A stretch of DNA of 64,000 nucleotides from JASGDN01 sp049841275 (GCA_049841275.1 JASGDN010000036.1:15916-79915); one strand, 5' to 3'. Positions 16,682-26,248 are shown, numbered from the stretch's first letter. Made by a program: numbers and translations. The notes: generated by a model not told the origin, from the letters alone.

Positions 16682-18067
16682 ATGTTCGAGGCAGAACTCA
16701 ATCGTCAACGCAAGGCTGCTCAGTCGCTCGTCACCGATCACGTCGAAGGCCGCATCGACCGGCGTTCGCTCCTGAAGCTCGCCGGGGCCGCCGGCATCTC
16801 CGTTCCAGTCCTCAGTGCGGCCCTTGGCGCCCGCGGTGTCGCGGCTCAGGATGCCACGCCAGGTGCTTCCCCGGCAGCGTCGCCCGCCGCGTCGCCGGCA
16901 GCGGAAGCACCATTGGCCCTCGGCAACTACGACGGAAAATCGCTCAAGGCCTCCATTGCGATGGCCGAGCAGGAAGCCCAGGTCTTCCGCGATGTGGTGG
17001 TCGCTGGATTCAAGCAGGCCACCGGCGGCGACATCGAGGTGGTCAACATCGAGTCGGCCGATGTCATCCGCACATTGCAGGCGCAGAAGGACTCGGGAAA
17101 CGTCCAGCTCGACCTGCTGGTGCAGGACAACAACACGCTCGCCCAGCTCGTCTCGAACGAGTTGGTGGAGAAGATCCCGGAAGCCAGCGAGATCATGCCG
17201 CCGACCACGATCGAGGCGCTGAAGCCGGTGCTCCAGTTCGATAACGAATACTGGTTCCTGCCCGCCCGTCCGAATGTCCAGATCACGTACTACAACTCGA
17301 CGAAGTTCAGCGACTGGGGAGTGGAGCCACCCAAGACCTGGGACGACCTGAAATCCACGGCCCAGACGATCAAGGAGAAGGCCGGCGTCGGCCAGGTGTC
17401 GATCCAGGGCGTCACTGGCGGGGCGGTGGGCGTCACCGTGACGCAGTTCCTGTGGCAGGCAGGCGGCGATCCGCTCAAGATCAACACCGATCAGGGTGCG
17501 CAGGCCTTCCAGCTCATGCAGGACCTGAAGCCGAACCTGACGCCGCAGTATCCGACCGCAACGTTCGACACCACGAACACCTACCTGCTCAACGAGAGTG
17601 TGGTGCTCGCCCAGAACTGGCCGTTCGGCGTTGTCGTGATCGTGGATCAGGGCGGCAAAAAGGACATCCTCACCTACGCCGGATGGGAAGGTCCCGCCGG
17701 GAACGCGCTGGTGCTCGGCGGCGATGTCTTCGGCATCGCGGCCGGAACCCAGAACCGCGACATGGCCATCGACTTCACGAAATACTGGATGAGCCGCGAT
17801 ATCCAGGAGCAGCTGACCGCGAAGAACGGATGGCCGTCCATGCGGTCCGACGCCCTCGGGCAGGTCGCCGACTGGCAGAAGCCGTACTTCGAGGTCGTGA
17901 ACGAGGCACTGGGCGTCACGCAGGCTCGCCCGAACGTGACGTACTGGGGCGAGGTCGAGACGATCCTGAGCAACGCCTTCAACGACATCGTGACCGGCGG
18001 CCAGGATGTGAAGGACACGCTCGAGCGCTATCAGCAGGAGATCGACAAGGCCGCCAACGGCGGCTGA
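16682..18067 (+). CDS. Tat-exported sugar ABC substrate-binding protein
   Basis: 461 aa. The N-terminus carries a twin-arginine signal (DRRSLLKLAGAAGISVPVLSAA) and, after the cleavage region, a linker of repeated Ala-Ser-Pro. The mature part is a family-1 extracellular solute-binding protein: LDLLVQDNNTLAQLV, then VQITYYNSTKFSDWGVEPPKTWDDL (the typical hinge segment), ESVVLAQNWPFGV and late DFTKYWMSRDIQEQL. It delivers a sugar to the MalF/MalG pair upstream. Export by Tat means it folds in the cytoplasm first. A strong bidirectional terminator follows. The sugar is unknown; the neighbouring GH4 suggests an alpha-glycoside. Confidence 0.92.
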   Translation: MFEAELNRQRKAAQSLVTDHVEGRIDRRSLLKLAGAAGISVPVLSAALGARGVAAQDATPGASPAASPAASPAAEAPLALGNYDGKSLKASIAMAEQEAQVFRDVVVAGFKQATGGDIEVVNIESADVIRTLQAQKDSGNVQLDLLVQDNNTLAQLVSNELVEKIPEASEIMPPTTIEALKPVLQFDNEYWFLPARPNVQITYYNSTKFSDWGVEPPKTWDDLKSTAQTIKEKAGVGQVSIQGVTGGAVGVTVTQFLWQAGGDPLKINTDQGAQAFQLMQDLKPNLTPQYPTATFDTTNTYLLNESVVLAQNWPFGVVVIVDQGGKKDILTYAGWEGPAGNALVLGGDVFGIAAGTQNRDMAIDFTKYWMSRDIQEQLTAKNGWPSMRSDALGQVADWQKPYFEVVNEALGVTQARPNVTYWGEVETILSNAFNDIVTGGQDVKDTLERYQQEIDKAANGG

Positions 18068-18097
18068 TCCGGCTCCGGCCAGGCTACGTCAGCGCAC

Positions 18098-18130
18098 GCA
18101 AACGGGGATGGCAGTGCCATCCCCGTTTGC
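18098..18130. terminator. Bidirectional terminator hairpin
   Basis: A perfect 15-bp stem (18098-18112 with 18116-18130) and a 3-base loop between the converging binding-protein and DinB genes. Confidence 0.8.
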
Positions 18131-18148
18131 CGTTCGGCGGTGCCGAAT

Positions 18149-18661
18149 CTACGTAGACGCCTCGTGCGCGGCGAAGTAGCCGCGCCACGGACCGACACCC
18201 GCGATGAAGGGCTGCATGATCGCTTCCTCGGCCTGCACCATGTGCATGAGGTCGTGACCGCCCCATTCACATAAAAGGTTCGCGAGCGTCACCTCTCCCA
18301 GTTCGGCGTGGACCGCGGTGCGGGTCAGTTCCTCCTGCTGTACCGTCGCCAGCACCTCCAGCCCCCGCTCGCGCAACGCGGCCCAGCGGTCGATCAGCGC
18401 CTCAATGTCCTCGACCGGCTTGCCAACCTCGGCCCCACGATCCTGGTCGAAGGCCGGAAACGGCTGGCCCGCCCGGATCGCCTCGGCGCGGGAGGTGAAG
18501 ACCGGCTCCACGTCGATCAGGTGCTGCAGGACATTCACCGCCGACCACTCACCCGACGCAGGAACGCGCGCCAGCAGGCCGGGATCGACCGCACCCACCA
18601 ATCCACGCCAGCGATCCGGTCCGACCGCCAGGATTGCCGTCACCGATGCGAGTACATCCAT
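18149..18661 (-). CDS. DinB/YfiT-like four-helix metalloprotein
   Basis: 170 aa from the ATG at 18661, which has GAAGGAGAG upstream. It is a DinB-superfamily four-helix bundle. The predicted metal His positions are in WSAVNVLQHLIDVEP (His), and in CEWGGHDLMHMVQAEEA (two His), the typical H...HxxxH pattern. WSAVNVLQHL is a near-universal signature of DinB_2 proteins. Family members include thiol transferases (bacillithiol or mycothiol dependent) and many uncharacterised damage-inducible proteins. No pathway can be inferred from the neighbours. Confidence 0.85.
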   Translation of the reverse strand: MDVLASVTAILAVGPDRWRGLVGAVDPGLLARVPASGEWSAVNVLQHLIDVEPVFTSRAEAIRAGQPFPAFDQDRGAEVGKPVEDIEALIDRWAALRERGLEVLATVQQEELTRTAVHAELGEVTLANLLCEWGGHDLMHMVQAEEAIMQPFIAGVGPWRGYFAAHEAST

Positions 18662-18794
18662 CGTGGATCTCTCCTTCCCATCTTCCCAAGCAGTTTGCGA
18701 GGAGCACGATGACTCCGTATGCTGGCGGACAGTGGCGTGCTCGCACGCATCGTTCCGTGTCCTTCTACCATCCACCAGCAAGGATCACCGTCCC

Positions 18795-19274
18795 GTGAGT
18801 CCATCATCCCCGGTCTCCATCCGACCCGCAACACCTTCCGACGTCCCGTTCATCACGGAGATGTACGAGCTGGTGGAAGGGACCGGCGCCCCTCACTGGC
18901 GAACAGACGGCTCGACGCCGAACCCCTACTCCACCGACTGGATCGCCACGTACTTCGATCGCTCCCCCGACAACCAGCAGATTTTCGTCGCGGCGGACAC
19001 AGACGATGAGCCGCTCGGCTACGTCTGGGTCCTGACGCTTACGGATTTCGACTCCCATCTCCCGCACGGACACATCGCAGGCGTCGCCGTTGCGCCACAC
19101 GCTGGAGGCAAGGGAACCGGCCGCATGCTGGTCGCCGCTGCGGAGGTCTGGTGTCAGGAGCAGCAGGTCGACGAAGTGACGCTCCATTGCTACATCGGCA
19201 ACGAGAAGGCCCACTCACTCTATCTGCACCTCGGTTACGAGGATGAGTGGTACCAGATGCGCAAGGCCCTGTAG
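18795..19274 (+). CDS. GNAT-family N-acetyltransferase
   Basis: 159 aa from a GTG at 18795. The fold is a standard GNAT: VSIRPATPSDVPFITEMYEL at the N-terminus, a central strand LGYVWVLTLTDF, then the acetyl-CoA site HIAGVAVAPHAGGKGTGRMLVAAAEVWCQ (motif A, with GGKGTG as the pyrophosphate loop). It ends with NEKAHSLYLHLGYEDEWYQMRK, the usual motif B. The acceptor substrate is unknown; YEDEWYQMRKAL resembles the ending of RimI-like or small-molecule acetyltransferases. It starts divergently from DinB and converges with the FMN reductase. Confidence 0.88.
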   Translation: MSPSSPVSIRPATPSDVPFITEMYELVEGTGAPHWRTDGSTPNPYSTDWIATYFDRSPDNQQIFVAADTDDEPLGYVWVLTLTDFDSHLPHGHIAGVAVAPHAGGKGTGRMLVAAAEVWCQEQQVDEVTLHCYIGNEKAHSLYLHLGYEDEWYQMRKAL

Positions 19275-19284
19275 GCGAAGGCCG

Positions 19285-19899
19285 CTACGACGTGACCGAC
19301 GTCTGCCGCAGCATCTGCAATGCACCGCTCCACCGCTGCAGTTCGGTGAACATGGTTGCGGCCTGTGCATGATGCGAATCGGTCGGCTGGAAGACGCCAT
19401 CCTTGATCGAGTTCATCGCAAACGGCAGGACAACGGCCTCCTTGATCGGCATCATGTTCAGGGTGGTCAACACCTGCTTGACCTGTTGGACGGCACGGAG
19501 TCCGCCGGAGATGCCGCCATAGCTGACGAGGGCGGCAGGCTTGTACTGCCACTCCTGGGACAGATAGTCGATCGCGTTCTTCAGCGGCGCCGTGAAGCTG
19601 AAGTTGTACTCTGGCATCACGATCACGAATGCGTCCTGCGCGTCAACAAGGTCACTCCAGGCGATCGTATGCGGCTTCGTGTACTGATGGAGACGCGGGT
19701 GGTTCGGCTCGTCCATCAGCGGAAGGTCGATCTCCGCCAGATCGAGCACCGTCGCGTCGAACCCACCATGCGCCCGCGCGGCCTCTGCCACCCATGTCCC
19801 GATCGGCAGGCCGATGCGGCCGGGCCGCGTGCTGGCGATGATGACGCCCAGCTTTGTCGTCGTTCCCGGTTCGACCATTGGCGCCTGCTGCTCAATCAC
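19285..19899 (-). CDS. NADPH-dependent FMN reductase
   Basis: About 204 aa if the GTG at 19899 (with AGAGGG six bases upstream) is the start; the ATG at 19878 is the alternative. Flavodoxin-like fold: KLGVIIASTRPGRIG is the phosphate-binding loop of FMN reductases, followed by FVIVMPEYNFSFTAPLKNAIDYL, the second flavin-contact segment, and ALVSYGGISGGLRAV. These enzymes reduce FMN, quinones, chromate or azo dyes with NAD(P)H. It lies downstream of glpK on the same strand, but a hairpin separates them, so it is probably a separate unit. Confidence 0.9.
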   Translation of the reverse strand: MIEQQAPMVEPGTTTKLGVIIASTRPGRIGLPIGTWVAEAARAHGGFDATVLDLAEIDLPLMDEPNHPRLHQYTKPHTIAWSDLVDAQDAFVIVMPEYNFSFTAPLKNAIDYLSQEWQYKPAALVSYGGISGGLRAVQQVKQVLTTLNMMPIKEAVVLPFAMNSIKDGVFQPTDSHHAQAATMFTELQRWSGALQMLRQTSVTS

Positions 19900-19928
19900 G
19901 AGAACCCTCTTTTCCGCGTCACACAAAG

Positions 19929-19955
19929 CGGCGCAGAACACGGTGTTCTGCGCCG
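19929..19955 (-). terminator. Terminator hairpin after glpK
   Basis: A near-perfect inverted repeat, CGGCGCAGAA (19929-19938) paired with TTCTGCGCCG (19946-19955), whose arms continue inward to CAC/GTG. It lies about 50 bases after the glpK stop and is followed by CTTTGTG on the minus strand. Confidence 0.6.
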
Positions 19956-20003
19956 AACATCGACAGATTCTACCGCACTTACCCAGTGTAAGGATGGCGA
20001 CGG

Positions 20004-21503
20004 TCAGGCGGAGGTAAGCGTCCGCCTGACCACGTCCAGCCAGGCCGCGTAGCGCGATTCCCGCTCATCCGCACCAATGGACGGCTCAAACCGCCGGTCG
20101 ATCGCGAGACCGGCCCGCAGGTCGTCGCGGCTCGTCCAGACGCCAGTCGCCAAGCCTGCCATGAAGGCCGCGCCACGCACGGTCGTCTCGATCACCACCG
20201 GACGCTCGACCGGCGTGCCGAGCACATCCGCCTGGATCTGCATCAGCAGATCGTTCTGGGCCGCACCGCCGTCGACACGAAGGGAACCGAGTTCGATCTC
20301 GCCGTCCTGCTGCATGGCGTCGAGCACATCCCGGCTCTGGAACGCGATCCCCTCCAGCGTTGCCCGCGCGATATGCGCCGCCGTCGTGCCGCGAGTGATG
20401 CCGGCAATCGTTCCGCGCGCATTTGCATCCCAGTAGGGAGCGCCGAGACCAGAAAGCGCCGGCACGAACGTCACGCCGCCCGCATCGGGCACCGACGCTG
20501 CCAGCGGCTCGATGTCGCGGGCATGCCGGATGATGCCCAGCCCGTCGCGCAGCCACTGCACCGCCGAGCCGGTCACGAAGATCGCCCCTTCCAGCGCGTA
20601 TTCGACGACGCCATCGATACCCCAGGCGATGGTCGTCAGCATCCGGTGGGTAGACACCACCACCTCGGTGCCGGTCTGCATGAGCAGGAACGATCCGGTG
20701 CCATACGTGTTCTTGGCCTCGCCCGGCGCGAAGCAGGCCTGCCCGAAGAGCGCGCATTGCTGGTCGCCGCCGGATCCGGCAATCGGAATCGCCGCCCCGA
20801 ACAGCGCAGGCTCGGTCCGGCCGATCATCTCGCTATTGCCATGGACGGCCGGCAGGATCGCCGCCGGAATCCCAAGGTCGGCCAGCAACTCCGACGACCA
20901 TTCGAGCGCCCGGATGTCGTAGAGCATCGTGCGTGAGGCGTTCGCGTAGTCGATCGAGTGGATCGCCCCACCGGTGAGGTTCCAGATCAGCCAGGCGTCG
21001 ATCGTCCCGAATGCGATCTCGCCGGCCTCTACCCGCCGCCGCAACTCGTCGTCGCGCTCCAGCAACCAGGCGATCTTCGTGGCGGAGAAATAGGCATCCG
21101 GCACGAGTCCGGTGATGCGCTGGTACGTCTCCGCCATCCCCCGCGCGTGGATCGCCTCGACCAGCGGCGCACTCTGGCGGCTTTGCCAGACGATCGCCGG
21201 AGCGACTGGTTGTCCGGTCTTCCGATCCCAGAGCACGGTCGTCTCGCGCTGGTTTGTGATGCCGATACCCGCGATCTGGCCGGGCGCGATCCCCGTTTCG
21301 GCAAGCACGCGCCGGGTGACATCGAGCGTCACATCCCAGATGTGGGAGGCATCCTGGTTCACCCAACCCGGGTGCGGGTAGATCTGCTCGATCTCGCGTT
21401 GCACACTGCCAACCGCGTTCCCTGCCGCATCGTAGATCACCGCCCGGCTGGAGGTCGTGCCCTGATCGATCGCCAGCACATGGCGAGCATTCGCATCGCT
21501 CAT
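20004..21503 (-). CDS. glpK: Glycerol kinase
   Basis: 499 aa from the ATG at 21503, the usual length for the family; another ATG four codons upstream is possible. FGGY kinase motifs are in order: VLAIDQGTTSSRAVIYD (phosphate 1), WVNQDASHIWDVT, GITNQRETTVLWDRKTGQPVAPAIVWQ, then the C-terminal GSGGDQQCALFGQACFAPGEAKNTYGTGSFLL (phosphate 2 and adenosine region) and LRVDGGAAQNDLLMQIQADVL. These are closely similar to GlpK of many bacteria. It phosphorylates glycerol to sn-glycerol-3-phosphate, the substrate of GlpD. No glpF or glpR is next to it. Confidence 0.96.
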   Translation of the reverse strand: MSDANARHVLAIDQGTTSSRAVIYDAAGNAVGSVQREIEQIYPHPGWVNQDASHIWDVTLDVTRRVLAETGIAPGQIAGIGITNQRETTVLWDRKTGQPVAPAIVWQSRQSAPLVEAIHARGMAETYQRITGLVPDAYFSATKIAWLLERDDELRRRVEAGEIAFGTIDAWLIWNLTGGAIHSIDYANASRTMLYDIRALEWSSELLADLGIPAAILPAVHGNSEMIGRTEPALFGAAIPIAGSGGDQQCALFGQACFAPGEAKNTYGTGSFLLMQTGTEVVVSTHRMLTTIAWGIDGVVEYALEGAIFVTGSAVQWLRDGLGIIRHARDIEPLAASVPDAGGVTFVPALSGLGAPYWDANARGTIAGITRGTTAAHIARATLEGIAFQSRDVLDAMQQDGEIELGSLRVDGGAAQNDLLMQIQADVLGTPVERPVVIETTVRGAAFMAGLATGVWTSRDDLRAGLAIDRRFEPSIGADERESRYAAWLDVVRRTLTSA

Positions 21504-21632
21504 CGTCGCATCCATTCCTGCATGCACATCCGCCACACGGTGGCGCGAAACCGGTTCCCTCGTGGCGATCATGCTACCGCATCGCCGCGACCGGCCGATA
21601 CGTTCGTGTTGTGCCTCGTCAAATCGTGAACG

Positions 21633-22535
21633 ATGTGTAAAGCTGTCGGCATGACAAGCGAGCACGCGCTTCCCTACAGCCTCGTCAAGGACGACGATCT
21701 CCCGACGCTCGTCATGAAGGTCGTCGGCAGCCGTCCGACGACCTTGACGCCCTTGTCCGGAGGTATGTTCGGCACGATCCACCGGGCGACCTTCACAGAC
21801 GGCGAGGACGTGGTGGTGAAGCACAATCCGGACGAGGACTCCCGGCTCGACATCGAGGCGGAGATGTTGCGCGCCCTCCGCCTGCCCGATGTGATCCGCG
21901 TGCCGGATGTGCTCTTCGCCTCGCCGAACCTGCTCGTGCTGGAATTCCTGCCCGGCGGGCATCTTCAACCCGCCGCCCATGCCGATGCAGGCCGCCACCT
22001 GGCCCGGCTCCATCAGGTGACCGCCGACCGGGCCGGCCTCGGCGGCACGACGCTCAACGGCACGATCGAGCTGCCGAGTCCGTGGACCGATTCATGGATC
22101 GCCTTCTACCGCGAGCACCGGCTCCGCTTCTCGGCAGCGATCGCCGCACCGCGCTTGCTCGCCGGATTCTCCGAACGGATCGAGCGGCTGGCGGAATGTC
22201 TCGACAGCATCCTGATCGAACCGGATGCCTGCTCGCTGCTGCATGGCGATGTGTGGGCGGCGAATGTGCTTTCGTCAGGCGATCGGGTGACGGGCTTCAT
22301 CGATCCGTCGACCTGCTACGGCGATCCCGAGATGGAACTCGCCTACGCGACCGTCTTCGGCGACCTGGGCGACGACTTCCTCGACGCCTACGCGGCCATC
22401 CGGCCGCTCGCGTCCGGATTCCGTGAACGGCGTGCCCCCGTTTACGCCGTTTATCCGGCGCTGGTTCACGTCCACTATTTCGGCGATCGTTTCATGCCCA
22501 CCCTCGACCGCTTGCTGACCGAATCCGGCGTGTAG
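21633..22535 (+). CDS. Fructosamine kinase-like phosphotransferase
   Basis: 300 aa (or 294 from the ATG at 21651; neither has a strong ribosome site). A protein-kinase-like small-molecule kinase fold: PLSGGMFGTIHRATFTDGEDVVVKHN with the ATP Lys, the acidic helix DIEAEMLRALR, then the catalytic loop LLHGDVWAANVL (HGDxxxxN) and the metal loop GFIDPSTCYGDPEMELAYATVFG. This combination is typical of the fructosamine/ketosamine-3-kinase family, which repairs glycated protein or phosphorylates Amadori products. Divergent from glpK, with about 130 bases between. Confidence 0.87.
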   Translation: MCKAVGMTSEHALPYSLVKDDDLPTLVMKVVGSRPTTLTPLSGGMFGTIHRATFTDGEDVVVKHNPDEDSRLDIEAEMLRALRLPDVIRVPDVLFASPNLLVLEFLPGGHLQPAAHADAGRHLARLHQVTADRAGLGGTTLNGTIELPSPWTDSWIAFYREHRLRFSAAIAAPRLLAGFSERIERLAECLDSILIEPDACSLLHGDVWAANVLSSGDRVTGFIDPSTCYGDPEMELAYATVFGDLGDDFLDAYAAIRPLASGFRERRAPVYAVYPALVHVHYFGDRFMPTLDRLLTESGV

Positions 22536-22597
22536 CCACGCGTCTCATCCGGAGAACGAAGCGGCGGCGCACACCCAAAGAAGCCCGCAAGACGCCA

Positions 22598-22630
22598 CTG
22601 GCCCCAGCACCGTGACGGTGCCGGGGCCAG
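22598..22630. terminator. Bidirectional terminator hairpin
   Basis: A 15-bp stem (22598-22612 with 22616-22630, one A-C mismatch) and 3-base loop between converging genes. Confidence 0.75.
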
Positions 22631-22649
22631 ATCGTTCACGCAATCGGGA

Positions 22650-24644
22650 TCAGGCGGACGGGGTCACCGAGGGCGACGCCTCCGGCGAAGCGGCGGGGCT
22701 GGCAACCGGGCTCGCTGTTGGCGACGGAGACGGTGTGGGCGTCGGCGTTGGGCCGACCGGCGCGCTCGCGGCGTCCCCGGTCTTCCAAAGCAACCGTGTC
22801 TCCCATGTCGACAGCATCTTGTTCGGCTGGAATCCTTCCACGCCCGGACGGACCAGCACCAGATCCCGCGGGAATCCGAGCCAGAGACCAAACAAGTCGT
22901 CGTTCACCGCTTGCTGCAGCGATGCCAAGGCCGCCTTCATCTGGTCCTCCGACGTCGCGGCGAACCATTTTTCCAGCGCGGCATCCGCCTTCGGGTTGTC
23001 GTACGAACCCGGATTCCAGCCGGCGGAGTTCGTGCGGACATCCCATTGGGACCCGTAGAGATCGTATTCGTCGAACGCCGGATACTGCACGAGGGTGAAG
23101 GCCACCATGTCGAACTGATGATTGTCCACCCACCGTTCGAGGAAGTCGCCCGGATCCAGGACCTGCACCGTGAGGCGAGCGCCGATCTTGTTGAAGTTGT
23201 CGTTCAATCCCTGCAACAGGGAAATCAGCTCCGGACGATCCGCAGAGCTCACCACGCAATAGAGGTCGAGCGTGTTGCCGTCCTTGTCCTCCAGCAGGCC
23301 ATCGCCATCGGCATCGGACCAGCCACCGTCCTTGAGCACCTGCTTCGCCTTGGCGATGTCGAACGGCGGGTTCGCGAGCGACGTATCGCGGGCCCAGGGC
23401 TGGGTGATGGTGCCAGCGGCCTTGTCGTCCAGGTACCCCGCGAAGACCTCGTTGCGATAGGCCACGCGATCGACCGCAAGGGTCAACGCTTGCCGAAGGG
23501 CGGTGTCCTTCATCATGTCGGCCGTGACATTGGCCGGGTTGTTGAAGTTGAAGGCAGCAAACATCGAGACCGGCGACTCGACGACGTACAGCGTGCCGGT
23601 CCAGGCGTAGACGCTGGTCGCCTGCGCCGGTGAGACGGGGAGTAGGTCGACCTTGCCCTCCTGCCAGGCCTTCAGACGGGCGTCGGCATCGTCCTCGGCG
23701 GTCAGCGTCAGCGTGTCGGCATTTGGACGCGTCTGCCAATACTGGGCAAACGCCTTGAAGGTGATTGCATCGCTGGAGACCTTGTCGATCGCCCACGGCC
23801 CGGTTCCGATCGGCGTGGTCTTCGACACGTCGAAGCCGCTAAGCGTTCGGTTCCCGTCATCCTGCTTGTTCCAGAAATCGCCGTACTGGTGCGCCGGGAA
23901 AACCGGCAGCGTGCAGGCATTGAAGAGGAAGGCAGCATCGGGTTGGGTAAACGTGACCGAAACCGTCTTCGCGTTCACCATCGTGATCTTGTCGACGTTG
24001 GTGAAGAACCGCCCGACCGCACTGGCAGTATCGTCCTGATAGACCTGGAGCGAAAAGGCGACATCGGCGGCGGTGAACGGCATGTCGTCGTGCCAGGTGA
24101 TGCCGTGCCGGATGTCGAGTTCCAGGGTGAGGCCATCCGCACTGGCCCTCCACGTTTCGATCAGGTACGGCTGCGGCTCCATCGACTCATCGTCCGGCCA
24201 GAGCATCGGCTCCAGATAGCTCGCGGCGACCTGCGGGTCCTGACGGAACGCAGCGGGATTGAAGTTGTCGAGATCGGCACTCGCGACGAACATCCGGAGA
24301 TCGCCCCCGGACACCGGCTGCCCGTTCGGCGCCGGCTTCTGGTCGGTCACCACCTTCAGGACAGACGGCGGCGTGGCCGTCGGTTCCGGAGTGACGGGGA
24401 CCGTTGCGGTCGGCGATGGCGGTGGACTGGCAGCCGGCGTGGCCGTCGACGCGGCTGGGGTTCCCGCATTCTGGGCCAGGGCCACCTGCAACCCGGCGGC
24501 AACCGTCGCCGCTCCGGTGAGACCGCCGATCACCGCGCGGCGGCGGGTGATGGCGAAGGGTGAAACGAAGCCAGGCGATCCCACTTCCGCATCATCGCTC
24601 GTCGTTTCGCCCCGATGGCGATCGCCGGGCGTCGCCGTGGTCAT
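22650..24644 (-). CDS. Tat-exported family-5 solute-binding protein (peptide/nickel type)
   Basis: About 664 aa from the ATG at 24644 with GGAGG upstream. A twin-arginine signal (ITRRRAVIGGLTGAATVAAGLQVALA) is followed by a Thr/Pro/Ala linker. The mature protein matches SBP family 5: GGDLRMFVASADLDNFNPA, LEPMLWPDDESMEPQPYLIETWRASADGLTLELDIRHGITWHDDMPFTAADVAFSLQ, and a C-terminal LALAVDRVAYRNEVFAG. The C-terminus is an extended Pro/Ser/Thr/Ala tail. Family members bind oligopeptides, nickel or glycosides for an ABC importer. No permease or ATPase gene is adjacent, so this is an orphan binding protein. Confidence 0.9.
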   Translation of the reverse strand: MTTATPGDRHRGETTSDDAEVGSPGFVSPFAITRRRAVIGGLTGAATVAAGLQVALAQNAGTPAASTATPAASPPPSPTATVPVTPEPTATPPSVLKVVTDQKPAPNGQPVSGGDLRMFVASADLDNFNPAAFRQDPQVAASYLEPMLWPDDESMEPQPYLIETWRASADGLTLELDIRHGITWHDDMPFTAADVAFSLQVYQDDTASAVGRFFTNVDKITMVNAKTVSVTFTQPDAAFLFNACTLPVFPAHQYGDFWNKQDDGNRTLSGFDVSKTTPIGTGPWAIDKVSSDAITFKAFAQYWQTRPNADTLTLTAEDDADARLKAWQEGKVDLLPVSPAQATSVYAWTGTLYVVESPVSMFAAFNFNNPANVTADMMKDTALRQALTLAVDRVAYRNEVFAGYLDDKAAGTITQPWARDTSLANPPFDIAKAKQVLKDGGWSDADGDGLLEDKDGNTLDLYCVVSSADRPELISLLQGLNDNFNKIGARLTVQVLDPGDFLERWVDNHQFDMVAFTLVQYPAFDEYDLYGSQWDVRTNSAGWNPGSYDNPKADAALEKWFAATSEDQMKAALASLQQAVNDDLFGLWLGFPRDLVLVRPGVEGFQPNKMLSTWETRLLWKTGDAASAPVGPTPTPTPSPSPTASPVASPAASPEASPSVTPSA

Positions 24645-24871
24645 AGTCCTACTCCTCCGCCGCATCCTGCGGGCGATTGTCGTTCTGCTCGTGGTCCCGG
24701 GCAAGCAGTCTCAAATGGCACACCACGACCGTCCAGCGCAACGGGACCGGCATGGTGCCAACTATACACGGGCGTCCGTACACCCTCCAGCATCCGATCG
24801 GCCTGACCCGTCAGAGAATCGTGCCGTTCGTTATACTCGCGGGAGTATCCACGCTGAGCATCGAGGGCGAC

Positions 24872-26248
24872 ATGACGCACGACTCCACGCGCGACCACGA
24901 CAATGTCACGAAGCCTGCGTCCGAGACGCCATCCGTTGTTCCGTCTCGCACCACGACGCCCCCAACGGCCATTCCGATTCCGAAACCTGCCGCTCCGCGC
25001 CAGGACGCGCCCGCATCCGACGAGCGGCATGCCGACGACCCGTCCGGTGCGGAGCGATCCACGCCCGACAAGTCTGGCGTGAACGATCCCGCCGAACGCG
25101 GCACGAGTGCGGTCAGCTGGTTCTCCAAGCTGAACATCCACCGTAACGATGCGTCCTCCGGACAAGAGACTCCCGCACCTGTGTCAACGCTCCACGACCC
25201 ATCCCGGATTCTCACCGACCCGCCAGCCAGTGAATCCGTGCCCGATCCGGGCATCCCCGAACCGACGGCCGAGCATGGCCTCCCACCGGCCGCAGCCGCG
25301 TCCGACGGGCCGCCGGTGAAACGCATCGTCGTGGTCGGGCGCCAGCAGCGGCCCGACGCGCTCCGCGAAATCGCCACGATCCTCGGGGTCCCGGGAACCG
25401 CCCCTTCGACGCTGGCCTGGCGCATTGTCCTCATGGGCGGCGCAGTCCTGATCCTGCTCGCCCTCCTCGCGAACAGCGGTGGACTCGCGTTGACGATCCT
25501 CTCCGCGGTCGTGCCGCTCCTCCTGCTCCTCTCGTTCGTGGACCACCGCAATCATCTCCTGGGCGAAGCCACGATCGTGCTGGCCATCACAGGACTCGGC
25601 GGGGTGATCGTGGGCGGCATCCTCGGCTGGATTGCGGCCCGCGTCGTCGCGTCGAGCTGGTTCGACGAGGGCGTGCTGAATTTCGGCGCCGCCGGATTCG
25701 GCGGACGCTACACCCATGCGGCCGGAGACGCTGGCTGGCTCGTCTGGCTGGTCAACGGCATCGTCCTGCCAATCGTTGCCCTGGCGGCGGCGCTGGCCCT
25801 GCCAGTCGCGCTCCACCGCTCGGGGCGCTTCACCCCGGCGGCGGACGATGGCCTCGTCCTCGGTGCAGCGGCGGGCGCCGGATATGCCATCGGCACGGCG
25901 GCCGTTTTCTGGTCGCCGCTGAACGTCCACACTGCGCCTGCGCTCGCCGTCGCTGATTGGACACTGATGGTGATCGGCGTTGCGTTCCTCCAGCCCGTCA
26001 TCGTCGTGCTCGCGCTGGCAGCGCTCGGCTCGGCGATATGGCGGTACCTGAGCGACCGGCAGATCGCTCCGACGGTCCTGCCAGCCGTCTGTGGCATCGG
26101 CGGGATCCTGGTGTTGCGCCTTGGATCGATCTGGATCCAGCCGCGACAGGAACATCTCTGGCTGGAGATCTGCTGGACCATCCTTGTTGCCGCAGGCGTG
26201 GCCGTGCTCCATCGCATCGCCGTGGCGCGATCGCCACATCGCACCTGA
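24872..26248 (+). CDS. Polytopic membrane protein with long Pro-rich N-terminal region
   Basis: 458 aa from the ATG at 24872. The first 165 residues are hydrophilic, rich in Pro, Ser, Thr, Asp and Ala, and probably disordered. From LAWRIVLMGGAVLILLALLA onward there are about eight TM helices, with one larger loop (SSWFDEGVLNFGAAGFGGRYTHAAGDAGW). The layout, a disordered cytoplasmic tail and a compact helical bundle, resembles PrsW-type membrane proteins, but no conserved protease motif could be picked out, so no function is claimed. A TATACT box at 24832-24837 may be its -10. It is divergent from the solute-binding protein. Confidence 0.6.
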   Translation: MTHDSTRDHDNVTKPASETPSVVPSRTTTPPTAIPIPKPAAPRQDAPASDERHADDPSGAERSTPDKSGVNDPAERGTSAVSWFSKLNIHRNDASSGQETPAPVSTLHDPSRILTDPPASESVPDPGIPEPTAEHGLPPAAAASDGPPVKRIVVVGRQQRPDALREIATILGVPGTAPSTLAWRIVLMGGAVLILLALLANSGGLALTILSAVVPLLLLLSFVDHRNHLLGEATIVLAITGLGGVIVGGILGWIAARVVASSWFDEGVLNFGAAGFGGRYTHAAGDAGWLVWLVNGIVLPIVALAAALALPVALHRSGRFTPAADDGLVLGAAAGAGYAIGTAAVFWSPLNVHTAPALAVADWTLMVIGVAFLQPVIVVLALAALGSAIWRYLSDRQIAPTVLPAVCGIGGILVLRLGSIWIQPRQEHLWLEICWTILVAAGVAVLHRIAVARSPHRT

